From: Streptomyces sp. LUP30
GTDB lineage: Bacteria; Actinomycetota; Actinomycetes; Streptomycetales; Streptomycetaceae
DNA length: 64,000 nt
Assembly: GCF_001746365.1 (NCBI RefSeq)
Contig: NZ_MJAJ01000001.1
Span: 193,182-257,181, forward strand
Direction: 5' to 3'
The position numbers and the translations under genes are program-made. The stretch's first letter is position 1. Every line of letters begins with the position of its first letter. Below the pieces are notes generated by a model, which worked only from the letters and a program-made list of their open reading frames with translations, was not told where the DNA came from and searched no databases. Positions 25,743-34,517 of the stretch are shown here, piece by piece.

Positions 25743-26708
25743 GTGGAATCCGACTACGACGAGCTGGATCGTCGGCTCGTGCACGCCCTGCAGATCGACG
25801 GCCGTGCCCCGTTCAGCACCATCGCCGAGGTTCTTCGCGTGTCGGATCGCACCATCGCCCGCCGGTACGCCCGGTTGCGGTCGGCCGGGGCGATACGGGT
25901 GCTGGGCGGGGTCGACCCCACCGCGCTGGGCGCCATCCTGTGGTTCCTGCGGGTGCGATGTGCGCCCGCCGCGTCGCTCCAGGTCGCCGAGGCGCTGGCC
26001 AGACGCCCCGACACTTCCTGGGTGAGCCTCAGCTCCGGCGGCACCGAGATCACCTGCGTGGTCCGTACCGAGAGCGAGGCGGACAGCGAGGCACTGCTGC
26101 TGGCCAAACTCCCCCGCACCCCGCGCGTGGAGGGCGTGACCGCGCACTCCGTGCTGCACGCCTTCTACGGCGGCCCGGACAACCTGGTCGGAAAACTCGG
26201 GTCGCTGGACGCGGAGGCGATCGAGCGACTGCGCCCGCCCCCAGTGCCGCATCGACGGGGACCGGTACGGCTCGACGACGGTGACCGCAAGCTCCTCGCC
26301 CTGCTCGCCACCGACGGCCGGGCCGGGTTCGAGCAGTTGGCCGCGGCGACCGGCTGGTCGCCTACGACGGTCCGGCGCCGGATGACGGAGCTGCGCGAAC
26401 ACGGCCTGCTCTATCTCGACATCGACGTCGACTGGCGCATGTTCGGCGTGAACGCCCGAACCCTGCTCTGGCTCTCGGTCGTCCCTGCACACCTGGAGGA
26501 AGCCGGTCAGGCGCTGGCCGGGCACCCGGAGATCGCGTTCGCCGCCGCCACGACCGGCCCGACGAACCTATACGCGAGCGTGGTGTGCACGAACCAACGG
26601 GAGCTGTTCCGGTACCTGACCACCCGGGTCGCCGCTCTCCCAGCCATCACACACATCGAAACGGCACCAGTGATCAGGACCCTCAAGCAAGCAGCGAACC
26701 AGACATAA
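25743..26708 (+). CDS. Lrp/AsnC family regulator with two DNA-binding halves
   Basis: 321 residues containing two AsnC-type modules in tandem. The first helix-turn-helix is at about residues 5-50 (DELDRRLVHALQIDGRAPFS, VLRVSDRTIARRYARLRSAG). The second is at about 175-225 (DDGDRKLLALLATDGRAGFE, ATGWSPTTVRRRMTELREHG). Each is followed by a beta-rich ligand-sensing segment. Fused pairs like this are common in Streptomyces. It is divergent from the monooxygenase gene, with 115 bp between, which implies control of that gene. Confidence 0.9.
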   Translation: MESDYDELDRRLVHALQIDGRAPFSTIAEVLRVSDRTIARRYARLRSAGAIRVLGGVDPTALGAILWFLRVRCAPAASLQVAEALARRPDTSWVSLSSGGTEITCVVRTESEADSEALLLAKLPRTPRVEGVTAHSVLHAFYGGPDNLVGKLGSLDAEAIERLRPPPVPHRRGPVRLDDGDRKLLALLATDGRAGFEQLAAATGWSPTTVRRRMTELREHGLLYLDIDVDWRMFGVNARTLLWLSVVPAHLEEAGQALAGHPEIAFAAATTGPTNLYASVVCTNQRELFRYLTTRVAALPAITHIETAPVIRTLKQAANQT

Positions 26709-27075
26709 CAACCGACCAGCCCCCTGCATCCGTCCGATCCCTGGAGCGGTACGCCCGTCCCGGCGTCGACTCGGTCGCCCGGCACCTCGCCGAACGCGAC
26801 CCCGCTGCACGTCGCCGCACGTAAATCCGAACGGATCAGGTCTACAAGATCATCCCGTTGCCCTTTTGGCGCGTATCTCGGTCACACCCCTACGAAGGGA
26901 TGGACGACCGGCCGCGTTTGCCCCCGGGGTCTCAGGGCGGGTTTTGGTAGGTGGCGGCCCGGACCCTCAGCCGGGACGGCGATCCGGTCAAGGGAGCCGG
27001 GTGAGCTCGGCCATATGGGAGTATGCCGCCGGAGCGGGCCAGCCAGACACGGAGTTGCGGCTTCCGGTGCGCGTC
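26709..27075. other. gap before integrase fragment
   Basis: No supportable gene and no clear terminator after the Lrp gene. The last part (from GTG 27001) is open in frame with the integrase-like fragment but is not homologous to it in a way I can recognise. Confidence 0.35.
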
Positions 27076-27399
27076 TGGCGGCCTTGGAGCGTCGCGGCTG
27101 CTCTCGTCCGCCTCTACGCCCTCCCCCTGACCCGCATCGTCGAACTCACCGACGATCACATTCACCACGACCAAGGGCATACCTACCTGACGGTCAACCA
27201 CCATCCCTTCGTGCTCCCGCCGAAGCTCGCCCGCCTCGTTGACGATCAGCTCCAGCACGGCTCCCGGCACAGCGGCACTGCCGGGTGCAGATACCTCTTG
27301 CCCGGTCACAGCCCTGGGCGCCCGCGCAACCCCCTCGCCCTTGCTGACACCCTGAGGCACCACGGTCTGCCCGCCCGCGCAGCACGGAACACCGCCATG
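27076..27399 (+). pseudogene. site-specific recombinase-like fragment
   Basis: The frame reads VAAALVRLYALPLTRIVELT, DDHIHHDQGHTYLTVNHHPF, VLPPKLARLVDDQLQHG, YLLPGHSPGRPRNPL and HHGLPARAARNTAM. I recognise this pattern from the C-terminal region of actinobacterial site-specific recombinase/integrase-like proteins, which continue well past ARNTAM. Here it stops at the TetR gene's end, so it is a fragment. It supports past element activity in this region. Confidence 0.55.
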
Positions 27400-27402
27400 A
27401 GA

Positions 27403-28113
27403 TCAGGATCCGGTGCGATAGCGGGTGAGCATGAGGGCGACGGCTTCGTCCACGATGGCGGCGTCGGTGGGGTCGGGCGGGATGAAGTCGGTCCGTACGA
27501 GTTGAGGCCACAGGAGCTGGCTGCAGATCATGCCGAGGAACTGTTCGGCCACTGCGGATGCCGGCTGTGGTTGTCCGTCGGCCGAGCGGAAGTCGAGTGT
27601 GCCGGCCTGTGCTTCGGCGTCCAGGTAGTCGCGGAGCCGGTCGAAGAAGGGTCCGCGGTCGATGGCGAAGCCCGTGCCGACGATGTCGGCGAGTTCCGGC
27701 ATCTGGGGAAGTTCGGTGATGATGAGGCGGCACAGTGCGGCCGTGCCGGGCCGCGCGACCAGGCAGGCGTAGTCGCGGCCGATGTGGTCCAGACCGTACC
27801 GGGGGTCACCGGGCGGGGGCGGTTCGGCGTACTCCACGTCCAGCTGCCACTGTTCGGAGGTGACGGCCGCGAACAGCGCAGCCTTGGACGGATACCGCTT
27901 GAAGAGGGTGCCGGTGGAGACGCGGGCCTCCTTCGCGATCTGGGCGAGGGAGGTCTTGTCGTATCCCCGGGCGAGGAAGAGGTCGCGGGCGGCGCGGATG
28001 ATGCGCGCGCGGTTCTCCGCTTTGATCTGCGCGTGATACCCGGCTTTGGTCTGCGCGTCATGCCCGGCCTGGCGCGAATCGCCACCGGTTGCCGCTCGGT
28101 CCGCCACCGACAT
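27403..28113 (-). CDS. TetR/AcrR family transcriptional regulator
   Basis: 236 residues from ATG 28113. The DNA-binding part is RARIIRAARDLFLARGYDKT, IAKEARVSTGTLFKRYPSKA. The C-terminal domain has FFDRLRDYLDAEAQAGTLDF and VAEQFLGMICSQLLWPQLVR. It follows the SDR gene on the same strand after 40 bp, likely as an SDR-tetR operon, so it would control its own operon through the palindromes upstream of the SDR gene. The N-terminus carries an unusual charged extension (AGHDAQTKAGYHAQIKAENR). Confidence 0.9.
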   Translation of the reverse strand: MSVADRAATGGDSRQAGHDAQTKAGYHAQIKAENRARIIRAARDLFLARGYDKTSLAQIAKEARVSTGTLFKRYPSKAALFAAVTSEQWQLDVEYAEPPPPGDPRYGLDHIGRDYACLVARPGTAALCRLIITELPQMPELADIVGTGFAIDRGPFFDRLRDYLDAEAQAGTLDFRSADGQPQPASAVAEQFLGMICSQLLWPQLVRTDFIPPDPTDAAIVDEAVALMLTRYRTGS

Positions 28114-28153
28114 ACCCACGCCCCTCACCCGTCTCCCGGCCGCATCCTCGCTG

Positions 28154-28909
28154 TCAGAGGACGGTCTGGCCGCCATCCAGGATAAGGTCCTGGCCCACGG
28201 TGAAGGCGGACGCATCAGAGGCCAGGTACACGACGGCTTCCGCGACCTCCCCCGGCATACCCATGCGTTCCAGCGGGATGCCGGAGCTGATCGCCTCCAG
28301 AACCGCCGCCTGCTGCGCTGGGTCCTCGATCCCGAGCTTGGAATACAGCGGGGTGTTCACCGGACCGGGGCTGATCGCGTTGAACCGGATGCCGTGCGAC
28401 TTGAGCAGGTCCGCGTTCCACGACCGCATCAGGGAGCCGACAGCCGCCTTCGTCGCAGCGTAGGCGTTCGACTGCCCGTAGCCGCCGTGCGCGCTGTTTG
28501 ACGCGTTGAGGATGACCGAGGACGAGTTGGACAGCACGGGCACCAGGGCCTGCGTGAGAAAGAAGACGCTCTTGACGTTGATGTCGAAGAGCCGGTCGAA
28601 ACTGTCCTCCGTGTGGTCCTCGAACGGCCGCCAGTCGGAGACGCCGGCGTTCAGGAACGCGACGTCCAGCTGCCCGAAGTGCTCACGCACCTGCTTGGCC
28701 AGGCCGCGCTGCGCATCGAGATCGCGTGCGTCAGCCTGCACCACCGGCACCTTGTCGCCGAGGATCTGCCGCGCTCTGTCGATGCTGGCCGGGGTGACGC
28801 CTGTGACCAGTACGTCGGCCCCCTCCGCGATAAAACGCTGCGCGGTCTCAAGACCGATCCCGCTCGTGCCGCCGGTGATGAGGGCGCGCTTGCCCGCAAG
28901 ACGATTCAT
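28154..28909 (-). CDS. short-chain dehydrogenase/reductase (SDR, FabG-like)
   Basis: 251 residues, classical SDR: TGGTSGIGLETAQRF (TGxxxGIG), NAGVSDW, catalytic Ser in NASNSAHGGYG, YAATK (YxxxK) and C-terminal PGPVNTPLY with QDLILDGGQT. It probably oxidises or reduces a hydroxyl or keto group with NADP(H). Start ATG 28909 is preceded by AAGGAACA. Two operator-like sites lie 29-94 bases upstream. It leads an operon with a TetR gene. Confidence 0.93.
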   Translation of the reverse strand: MNRLAGKRALITGGTSGIGLETAQRFIAEGADVLVTGVTPASIDRARQILGDKVPVVQADARDLDAQRGLAKQVREHFGQLDVAFLNAGVSDWRPFEDHTEDSFDRLFDINVKSVFFLTQALVPVLSNSSSVILNASNSAHGGYGQSNAYAATKAAVGSLMRSWNADLLKSHGIRFNAISPGPVNTPLYSKLGIEDPAQQAAVLEAISSGIPLERMGMPGEVAEAVVYLASDASAFTVGQDLILDGGQTVL

Positions 28910-28937
28910 GGTGGTTGTTCCTTGCCGAGTCGAAAGA

Positions 28938-28953
28938 TAAGTCGATGAACTTA
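28938..28953. promoter_or_regulatory. operator-like palindrome A
   Basis: TAAGTCGATGAACTTA: half-sites TAAGT and ACTTA around 6 bases. It lies between the SDR start and palindrome B, whose half-sites and central CGAT are the same. The co-operonic TetR protein is the likely binder. Confidence 0.65.
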
Positions 28954-28987
28954 CCTCTTGAACGTAGCCCCCGCACCACCCATAAGG

Positions 28988-29003
28988 CAAGTCGATCCAC
29001 TTA
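28988..29003. promoter_or_regulatory. operator-like palindrome B
   Basis: CAAGTCGATCCACTTA, followed by CCATT. It matches palindrome A 50 bp away and a third similar site at 35090-35105 (also followed by CCATT). Confidence 0.6.
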
Positions 29004-29065
29004 CCATTGGACACTCCTGGCCGGTCGCCGACCCGGCTCGCCGTTCGCGGGGAAGCTCCCGGTGC

Positions 29066-29434
29066 TCATCGGGCACTGGGGCGGTCACGTCGCGGCAGCC
29101 GCTCGGCGACCAGGTCGTAGGAGTCCTCGACCGCCTCGGTGATCAGCCGCTCGGTGATGCCGACCCCCGGACCCAGTGAGATCCAGTGGCGCTTGTCGAG
29201 ATAGCGGCCCGGTGTGATCGAGGCGTAGCCGCGTTCCTGCGCACGGGCGTGCTCGGGTTCGCACTTCACGGTGATGATCTGTTCGTCCGGGTCGTCGGTG
29301 ACGATCAGGAACACCTTGCCCGCGACCTTGTACACGTCGAGGTCGGGGGTGAAGGGGCGGCCGTGGCTGACGTCGGGGAGGGCGAGGGCCGCCTTGCGTG
29401 CGGTGTCCTGGAGACGGTCACCGGCCGCGCTCAC
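29066..29434 (-). CDS. MmcQ/YjbR family protein (copy 2, second gene)
   Basis: 122 residues from GTG 29434: VSAAGDRLQDTARKAALALP, DVYKVAGKVFLIVTDDPDEQ, ERGYASITPGRYLDKRHWIS, then EAVEDSYDLVAERLPRRDRP. It is intact and nearly identical to the frameshifted gene at 14104-14473, which it can be used to repair on paper. Small CyaY-like fold, function unknown. Overlaps the truncated first gene by 4 bases. Confidence 0.9.
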   Translation of the reverse strand: MSAAGDRLQDTARKAALALPDVSHGRPFTPDLDVYKVAGKVFLIVTDDPDEQIITVKCEPEHARAQERGYASITPGRYLDKRHWISLGPGVGITERLITEAVEDSYDLVAERLPRRDRPSAR

Positions 29435-29592
29435 CGGGCCGCCCGCGTGCCGGTGCCGTAGGTGTGCGGGCCGACAGGCCGCTCGGCCTTGGGCAGGTGG
29501 GCCACGACGAGCCGGTAGGAGTCGGTGACGAGCTCCCCGCTCTCCACGGTGATCCAGTGCTTCTTGTTCATGTGGTACCCGGGGGAGATGTG
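29431..29592 (-). pseudogene. MmcQ/YjbR family gene, truncated (copy 2, first gene)
   Basis: It reads HISPGYHMNKKHWITVESGE, LVTDSYRLVVAHLPKAERPV and GPHTYGTGTRAAR. Compared with the intact copy at 14470-14850, the first 60 or so codons are gone and an internal segment of 9 codons (GVDEELVRE) is missing in frame. No start codon remains. Confidence 0.85.
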
Positions 29593-29713
29593 GCCCTTCT
29601 CGGGTGGTGACGGTGAGGGGCATCGAAGGAGGCGGAGGGCGCGCTGCGCGGGCGCGGCGGCACGTCCCATCCTTCCGTGAGAGCCGACCGGAAGAGCGTT
29701 AAGCTGCGGACAC

Positions 29714-30646
29714 ATGATGGTCGGCAAGCGACACCTTGACCCGAGCGGCAGCGCGGCCGGTGCGGTTCCGCTCTACGGTTTCCAGCCCCCGGTCGGCACT
29801 CCGTACGGCCTCGAGGTGAGTACCGTCGAGAACTTCTTCGCCGAGCACGACGACTGGCCATGGAACCCGCCCCGTCCGGGCCGTGCCACCTTCCACTACC
29901 TCATCGCGGTCACCGAGGGTGAGCTGCGGCACGACGTCGATCACGTCACGCGGACCGTCGGCCCCGGCCAGTGGCTGTGGGTGCGGCCCGGGCACGCGCA
30001 GTGCTGGCATCCGCCCGGCGCGGCCCGCGGCACATTCATCCTCTTCGAACCCGACGTACTGCGGCCCGACCTCGCCCGCCTCCTGGCCCCGCTCACCGCG
30101 CACGACGCCCCTGCCGTGCTCAGCCCGCACCCCGACGACACCGACTGGCTCCAGCAGACGGCACTCCAACTCCTGGACGAACACCGCGCACTGGGGCGGC
30201 GCCCCCTCGACATCCACCACGCCCTGCGGCGCAGCCTGCTCGAATCGCTGCTGCTGCGCCTGGCCAGCTCCCCGGGCATCGCCCCCACCGGCACGGCCAC
30301 GACCGGCACCGGCCGCGCCGACAGGTACGGGCGCTTCCTGGACGCCTTGGAGCTGCACTTTCGCGAACTGCACCAAGCCGCGGACTACGCCGAACTGCTC
30401 GACTGCTCGGTCCGCACCCTCAGCCGTACCGCCCGGGACGCCACCGGCAAGCCGGTACGCGAACTCATCGACGAGCGGCGCCTCCTGGAAGCCCGGCGCC
30501 TGTTGGGAGCTGCCCGGTGGGATGCCCGGACGGTGGCAGTCCACCTCGGCTTCACCGATCCCGCGAACTTCGGCCGCTTCTTCCGCGACCGCACCGGCCT
30601 CACCCCGGCCGCCTTCGCGGCCCGCGCAGCAAGGACCGACGCGTGA
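29714..30646 (+). CDS. AraC family transcriptional regulator
   Basis: 310 residues (two adjacent ATGs, 29714 and 29717). The N-terminal cupin-like sensor (FFAEHDDWPWNPPRPGRATF, HDVDHVTRTVGPGQWLWVRP) precedes a C-terminal AraC DNA-binding domain with two helix-turn-helices (ALELHFRELHQAADYAELLD, LLGAARWDARTVAVHLGFTD, FGRFFRDRTGLTPAAF). It is divergent from an MmcQ/YjbR pair, and the same gene start is found cut at 14994-15100. The ligand is unknown. Confidence 0.92.
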   Translation: MMVGKRHLDPSGSAAGAVPLYGFQPPVGTPYGLEVSTVENFFAEHDDWPWNPPRPGRATFHYLIAVTEGELRHDVDHVTRTVGPGQWLWVRPGHAQCWHPPGAARGTFILFEPDVLRPDLARLLAPLTAHDAPAVLSPHPDDTDWLQQTALQLLDEHRALGRRPLDIHHALRRSLLESLLLRLASSPGIAPTGTATTGTGRADRYGRFLDALELHFRELHQAADYAELLDCSVRTLSRTARDATGKPVRELIDERRLLEARRLLGAARWDARTVAVHLGFTDPANFGRFFRDRTGLTPAAFAARAARTDA

Positions 30647-30978
30647 CGGAAGCGCGGCGGAGGCCCCGTGCCCGCCGGGAGGCGATGGCCCCCTTCGCCG
30701 TCGCGTGAACGCCCGATGGGAGCACGGGTGGAACGTCGGTGTTCGAGAGCTGCAGTATTCGCCCGCAGGGCGAGTGGCGAGTCGGCATCCGCCTTGCTCC
30801 GGTCGATCCGCCGGCGGTGCCGGCCCGGACAGCTCTCAGGAACCCCGCCCGCGCCCGGAAGAGAGCTGCGTCGATCGCTCTCCGTGGGCAGCCCGCCCTC
30901 TCCACGGAGCCTGCTACGGGCAGATGCGGGCGCGGTTCGGGGAATGTTCGGGCAGGGCTGCCGCCGGTCCGGGGGACC
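30647..30978. other. gap between convergent araC and tetR genes
   Basis: No gene. It contains an 8-bp hairpin, CTCCGTGG (30880-30887) and CCACGGAG (30902-30909) with a 14-base loop, which may be the terminator between the two converging genes. Confidence 0.5.
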
Positions 30979-31596
30979 TCAGCTCGCTCGAGGGAAAAGC
31001 TGCTCGACAGCGGTCACCACCGCGGCGCGGCGGGCGGCGGTGGTGGGGTCCACGGCGTGTGCGGCGGCGGCCTCGCTGAGTTCGGGCTGCGACGCCCAGG
31101 TCATGGCGATCTGATTGACCAGGGCGAGGACGTCGGCCGGGTCCCAGGCGGGGTCGAGCTGTCCTGCCTGTTGGACCTGACGGAGCTGGTCGATTTTGCG
31201 GGCGATCACGGCCTGGGCGGGATCGTCGGAAACGGCTGCGGCGCCCGGCAGTTCGAGGCGGCCCCAGGCGATCAGGCGGTGGTGGTCTGGACGGGCGACA
31301 AAGTAGTCGAACAGGCGGCCCGCGTAGCCGGGGAGGTCGCGCGGGTCCATCTGGGTGGCCTCGGCGATGACGACGTACTCCCGTGCGGCGACGTCGGCGT
31401 AGAGCGCGTCTTTGCTGCGGAAGTAGGCATAGACGCGTTCTTTGCTGGTTCTGGCGAGCTTGGCGATGCGGTCCACGCGGGCGCCGGCGATGCCATGGCG
31501 GGCGAACTCCTCCATGGCAGCGGTGAGGATGCGCTCGCGCGTGGTGTCGCCGACGGCCGGCGCTGCGGTCCGGCCGGAGTCGCGGGACTGGGGCAT
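30979..31596 (-). CDS. TetR/AcrR family transcriptional regulator
   Basis: 205 residues from ATG 31596 (MPQSRDSGRTAAPAVGDTTR). Helix-turn-helix: ERILTAAMEEFARHGIAGAR, IAKLARTSKERVYAYFRSKD. The helical C-terminus (RLFDYFVARPDHHRLIAWGR) resembles the TetR_C_17-like group. It is divergent from the aldo/keto reductase gene. A 25-bp near-perfect palindrome lies between them, so it most likely represses that gene and itself. Confidence 0.92.
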   Translation of the reverse strand: MPQSRDSGRTAAPAVGDTTRERILTAAMEEFARHGIAGARVDRIAKLARTSKERVYAYFRSKDALYADVAAREYVVIAEATQMDPRDLPGYAGRLFDYFVARPDHHRLIAWGRLELPGAAAVSDDPAQAVIARKIDQLRQVQQAGQLDPAWDPADVLALVNQIAMTWASQPELSEAAAAHAVDPTTAARRAAVVTAVEQLFPRAS

Positions 31597-31612
31597 GGCC
31601 CCAGGATAGAGC

Positions 31613-31630
31613 ACCGAACCGTTTGGTTTG
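31613..31630. promoter_or_regulatory. second operator-like site near tetR start
   Basis: CCGAACCGTTTGGTTTGG: contains AACC-GTTT-GGTT, with words (GAAC, GTTTGG) similar to the main palindrome at 31655. It overlaps the presumed tetR promoter, suitable for autoregulation. Confidence 0.5.
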
Positions 31631-31654
31631 GCAGCTGGACGAGTGCCCCGTAGA

Positions 31655-31679
31655 GTCAAACGGAACAGTTCGGTTTGAC
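31655..31679. promoter_or_regulatory. TetR operator palindrome
   Basis: A 25-bp inverted repeat with outer arms GTCAAAC (31655-31661) and GTTTGAC (31673-31679), inner arms GAAC and GTTC, around a central A. It sits 42 bases upstream of the aldo/keto reductase start and 59 bases from the tetR start. Confidence 0.85.
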
Positions 31680-31720
31680 CTCTGCGGGTGAAGCCGGCGA
31701 ACTACTCAGGGAGTGAACTC

Positions 31721-32713
31721 ATGCAGCACCGCAATCTGGGCTCTCAGGGTCTGCGCGTCTCGGCGCTCGGCCTGGGGACCATGGGCATGTCCATGGCTTA
31801 CGGCGCCTCGAACGACGACGAGGGCATCGCGACCATCCACCGCGCCCATGAACTCGGGATCGACTTCTTCGACACCGCCGAGCTGTACGGCGCCGGTACC
31901 GGCAGCAACGAGATTCTCCTGGGCAAGGCAGTCCGCGACTTCCGCGACGAGGTGGTCCTCGCCACCAAGTTCGGCTTCGACATGACCGCCCCGGCGATCA
32001 GCCCCGCGTTCGACAGCCGCCCGGAAAACATCCGCAAGGTCGCCGAGAACAGCCTGCGCTACCTGCAGAGCGACCACATCGACCTCTTCTACCAGCACAT
32101 CTCCGACCCCGCCGTTCCGGTCGAGGAGGTCGCCGGCGTGGTCGGCGACCTGATCACCGAAGGCAAGGTGAAGTACTTCGGCCTGAGCAACGTCGGCCCC
32201 CAGTACATCCGCCGGGCCCACGCCGTCACCCCGGTCTCCGTGCTCCAGTACGAGTACTCGCTTTTCGAGCGGGAGGTGGAGGAGAAGATCCTTCCCGTCC
32301 TGCGGGAACTCGGCATCGGCCTGGTGCCCTACTCCCCGCTCGGCCGCGGCTTCCTCACCAGCCAGGTCAAACCCGCCAGTGAATACCCCGCGGACGACAT
32401 GCGCAGCTGGGACGAGCGCTGGCAGGGCGAGAACTACACGTACAACCTGCGCGCCACCGAACAGCTCAAGGATCTGGCCGGCACCAGGGGCATCACCACC
32501 GCTCAACTCGCGCTGGCCTGGCTGCTCGCCCAGGGCGAGGACGTCGCGCCCATTCCCGGCACCCGCAGCACCAAGCGCCTCGAGGAGAACGCCGGCGCCG
32601 CCGACGTCCAGCTCTCCGCCGCCGATCTGGCCCGCATCACTGAGATCCTTCCCCACGGCTCGGCAGGCAGCCGCCTCCCGGCCGCCGTACTGTCCAGCTT
32701 CACCACAGACTGA
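31721..32713 (+). CDS. aldo/keto reductase
   Basis: 330 residues, (beta/alpha)8-barrel NADPH-dependent carbonyl reductase. The catalytic tetrad is visible: Asp and Tyr in FFDTAELYG, Lys in VLATKFGF, His in DLFYQHISDP. Cofactor-binding segments are VPYSPLGRGFLT and IPGTRSTKRLEENA. It is close to the AKR13-like group of stress-related reductases. Start ATG 31721 follows GGGAGTGAAC. It is controlled in all likelihood by the divergent TetR gene. Confidence 0.94.
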   Translation: MQHRNLGSQGLRVSALGLGTMGMSMAYGASNDDEGIATIHRAHELGIDFFDTAELYGAGTGSNEILLGKAVRDFRDEVVLATKFGFDMTAPAISPAFDSRPENIRKVAENSLRYLQSDHIDLFYQHISDPAVPVEEVAGVVGDLITEGKVKYFGLSNVGPQYIRRAHAVTPVSVLQYEYSLFEREVEEKILPVLRELGIGLVPYSPLGRGFLTSQVKPASEYPADDMRSWDERWQGENYTYNLRATEQLKDLAGTRGITTAQLALAWLLAQGEDVAPIPGTRSTKRLEENAGAADVQLSAADLARITEILPHGSAGSRLPAAVLSSFTTD

Positions 32714-32758
32714 CCGCGCCGACACAAGAGATGTTGGTCTTGGGCGGCCGATCCTGGC

Positions 32759-34123
32759 TCAGCCGGAGTCCGGGTGGCGCAGCCGGGCCCAGTGCTTCAG
32801 GCGGCGGCCGACCTCGGCCTCACGGCCGTGCTCGGTGGGCCGGTAGTAGGTCTCACGGCCCATGTCCTCGGGGAAGTATTCGGCGCCGGAGAAGCCGTCG
32901 GGGGCATCCGGGTCGTACTGGTAGCCCTTGCCGTAGCCGAGGTTCTTCATCAGCCGGGTGGGCGCGTTGAGGATGTGCGGCGGCGGCATGAGCGAGCCGG
33001 TACGGCGGGCGCTTTTGCCCGCGGCGCCGAAACCGCGGTAGACGGCGACGGACTTCGGGGCGGTGGCCAGGTAGACGACGGCCTGGGCAAGGGCGAGTTC
33101 CCCCTCGGGCGAGCCGAGCCGCTCGTACACGTCCCACGCGGCAAGGGCCTGCTGGACGGCGCTCGGGTCGGCCATGCCGACGTCCTCGCCTGCGAAGCGG
33201 ACCAGCCGGCGGGCGATGAACAGCGGGTCCTCGCCGCCCTCCAGCATCCGCGCCAGCCAGTACAGGGCGGCGTCCGGGTCGCAGCCGCGCATCGCCTTGT
33301 GCAGCGCGGAGATCAGGTTGTAGTGGCCCTCCTGGGCCTTGTCGTACAGAGGGGCCCGCTGCTGCACCTGCCGGGCCAGCCCGGCCACGTCCAGCGGGCC
33401 GGTGCCGGCGGGGAGGGACTGGAGCTGCTCGGCCATGTTGAGCAGGTAGCGGCCGTCCCCGTCGGCCAGGGCGAGCAGGGCCTGTCGGGCCTCGCCGGTC
33501 AGCGGCAGCCGGCACCCGGTCAGCTCCTCGGCGCGGGTCGTGAGGGTCTGCAGAGCCTGCTCGTCGAGGCGTTTGAGGACGAAGACCCGGCTGCGCGAGA
33601 GCAGCGCGCCGTTCAGTTCGAAGCTCGGGTTCTCGGTGGTCGCGCCGACCAGGACGACCGTGCCGTCCTCCACGTAGGGCAGGAAGCTGTCCTGCTGGGC
33701 GCGGTTGAAGCGGTGGATCTCGTCGACGAACAACAGCGTCCCCCGCCCCCGGGCTCGGCGCTGCTCGGCGTCGCGGAACACCCGGCGCAGGTCGGCAACC
33801 CCGGAGAAGGTCGCCGACAGCGGGGCGAAGACCAGACCGGCGGCAGCGGCGAGGAGCCGGGCGATGGTGGTCTTCCCGCAGCCGGGCGGCCCCCACAGGA
33901 CCATCGACACCAGATGCTGCCGCTCGACCATCCGCCCGATCGGCGCCTCATCGCCCAGCAGGTGCTCCTGGCCGACCACCTGGCCGAGGGTGCGCGGGCG
34001 CAGCCGGTCGGCGAGAGGACGTGAGAGGTCTTCGACGGCCGGCACGGTGGTGTCGCTCGCGCCGGCGCTGTCGGGGCCGGGATCGTCGTCGAACAGGGCG
34101 AGCGCGGGTTCGCTGTGGTCCAT
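32759..34123 (-). CDS. rarA: replication-associated recombination protein A (MgsA/RarA AAA+ ATPase)
   Basis: 454 residues, AAA+ clamp-loader-like ATPase that acts at stalled replication forks. RPRTLGQVVGQEHLLG is the N-terminal signature. Walker A WGPPGCGKTT, Walker B LLFVDEIHRFN and sensor 1 GATTENPSF are all present. The C-terminal tetramerisation region (YNLISALHKAMRGCDPDAAL, YWLARMLEGGEDPLFIARRL, GYGKGYQYDPDAPDGF) is complete. Start ATG 34123; the upstream reading is MmcQ/YjbR sequence in another frame. This is normally a core gene; here it stands beside duplicated accessory genes. Confidence 0.96.
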   Translation of the reverse strand: MDHSEPALALFDDDPGPDSAGASDTTVPAVEDLSRPLADRLRPRTLGQVVGQEHLLGDEAPIGRMVERQHLVSMVLWGPPGCGKTTIARLLAAAAGLVFAPLSATFSGVADLRRVFRDAEQRRARGRGTLLFVDEIHRFNRAQQDSFLPYVEDGTVVLVGATTENPSFELNGALLSRSRVFVLKRLDEQALQTLTTRAEELTGCRLPLTGEARQALLALADGDGRYLLNMAEQLQSLPAGTGPLDVAGLARQVQQRAPLYDKAQEGHYNLISALHKAMRGCDPDAALYWLARMLEGGEDPLFIARRLVRFAGEDVGMADPSAVQQALAAWDVYERLGSPEGELALAQAVVYLATAPKSVAVYRGFGAAGKSARRTGSLMPPPHILNAPTRLMKNLGYGKGYQYDPDAPDGFSGAEYFPEDMGRETYYRPTEHGREAEVGRRLKHWARLRHPDSG

Positions 34124-34166
34124 GGGGCTGGGCTTTCTGGCAGGTGATGGTGGTCGGGGCGGGCGG

Positions 34167-34500
34167 TCAGGTGCGGGCGGGCCGCAGGCTGCGGGGCGTC
34201 GAGTCGAGTGCCAGGTCGTAGGAGTCGGTGACCCAGTCCTCGACCAGGGCCGCGGTGATACCCCGGTCGCCGCCCACCGAGATCCGGTGCGTCTTGTCGA
34301 GGTTGCCCCCGGCGGTGATCGGGGGGTACTCCTCCTGCAGCCGCCACCCGTGTTCCGGCTCCGCCTTGCCTGGGATGATCCGCTCACCGGGATCGTCCGT
34401 GACGATCAGGAAGACCTTCCCGGCGACCTTGCGGGCGTCCGGCTTCTCGGTGAAGGGGCGGCTGCTTGTGGTGCCGGGCAGCGCCCGCGCGCGGGCGCTG
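34167..34500 (-). pseudogene. MmcQ/YjbR family gene, N-terminus lost (copy 3, second gene)
   Basis: The readable frame gives ARALPGTTSSRPFTEKPDAR, KVAGKVFLIVTDDPGERIIP, ITAGGNLDKTHRISVGGDRG, VEDWVTDSYDLALDSTPRSL and a stop at 34167. This frame has no start codon; the probable N-terminus (LTLTEVWQ) is in another frame, with a slip inside a CGCG-rich run near 34490. It is the most diverged of the three second genes. Confidence 0.7.
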
Positions 34501-34517
34501 CCACACCTCGGTGAGGG

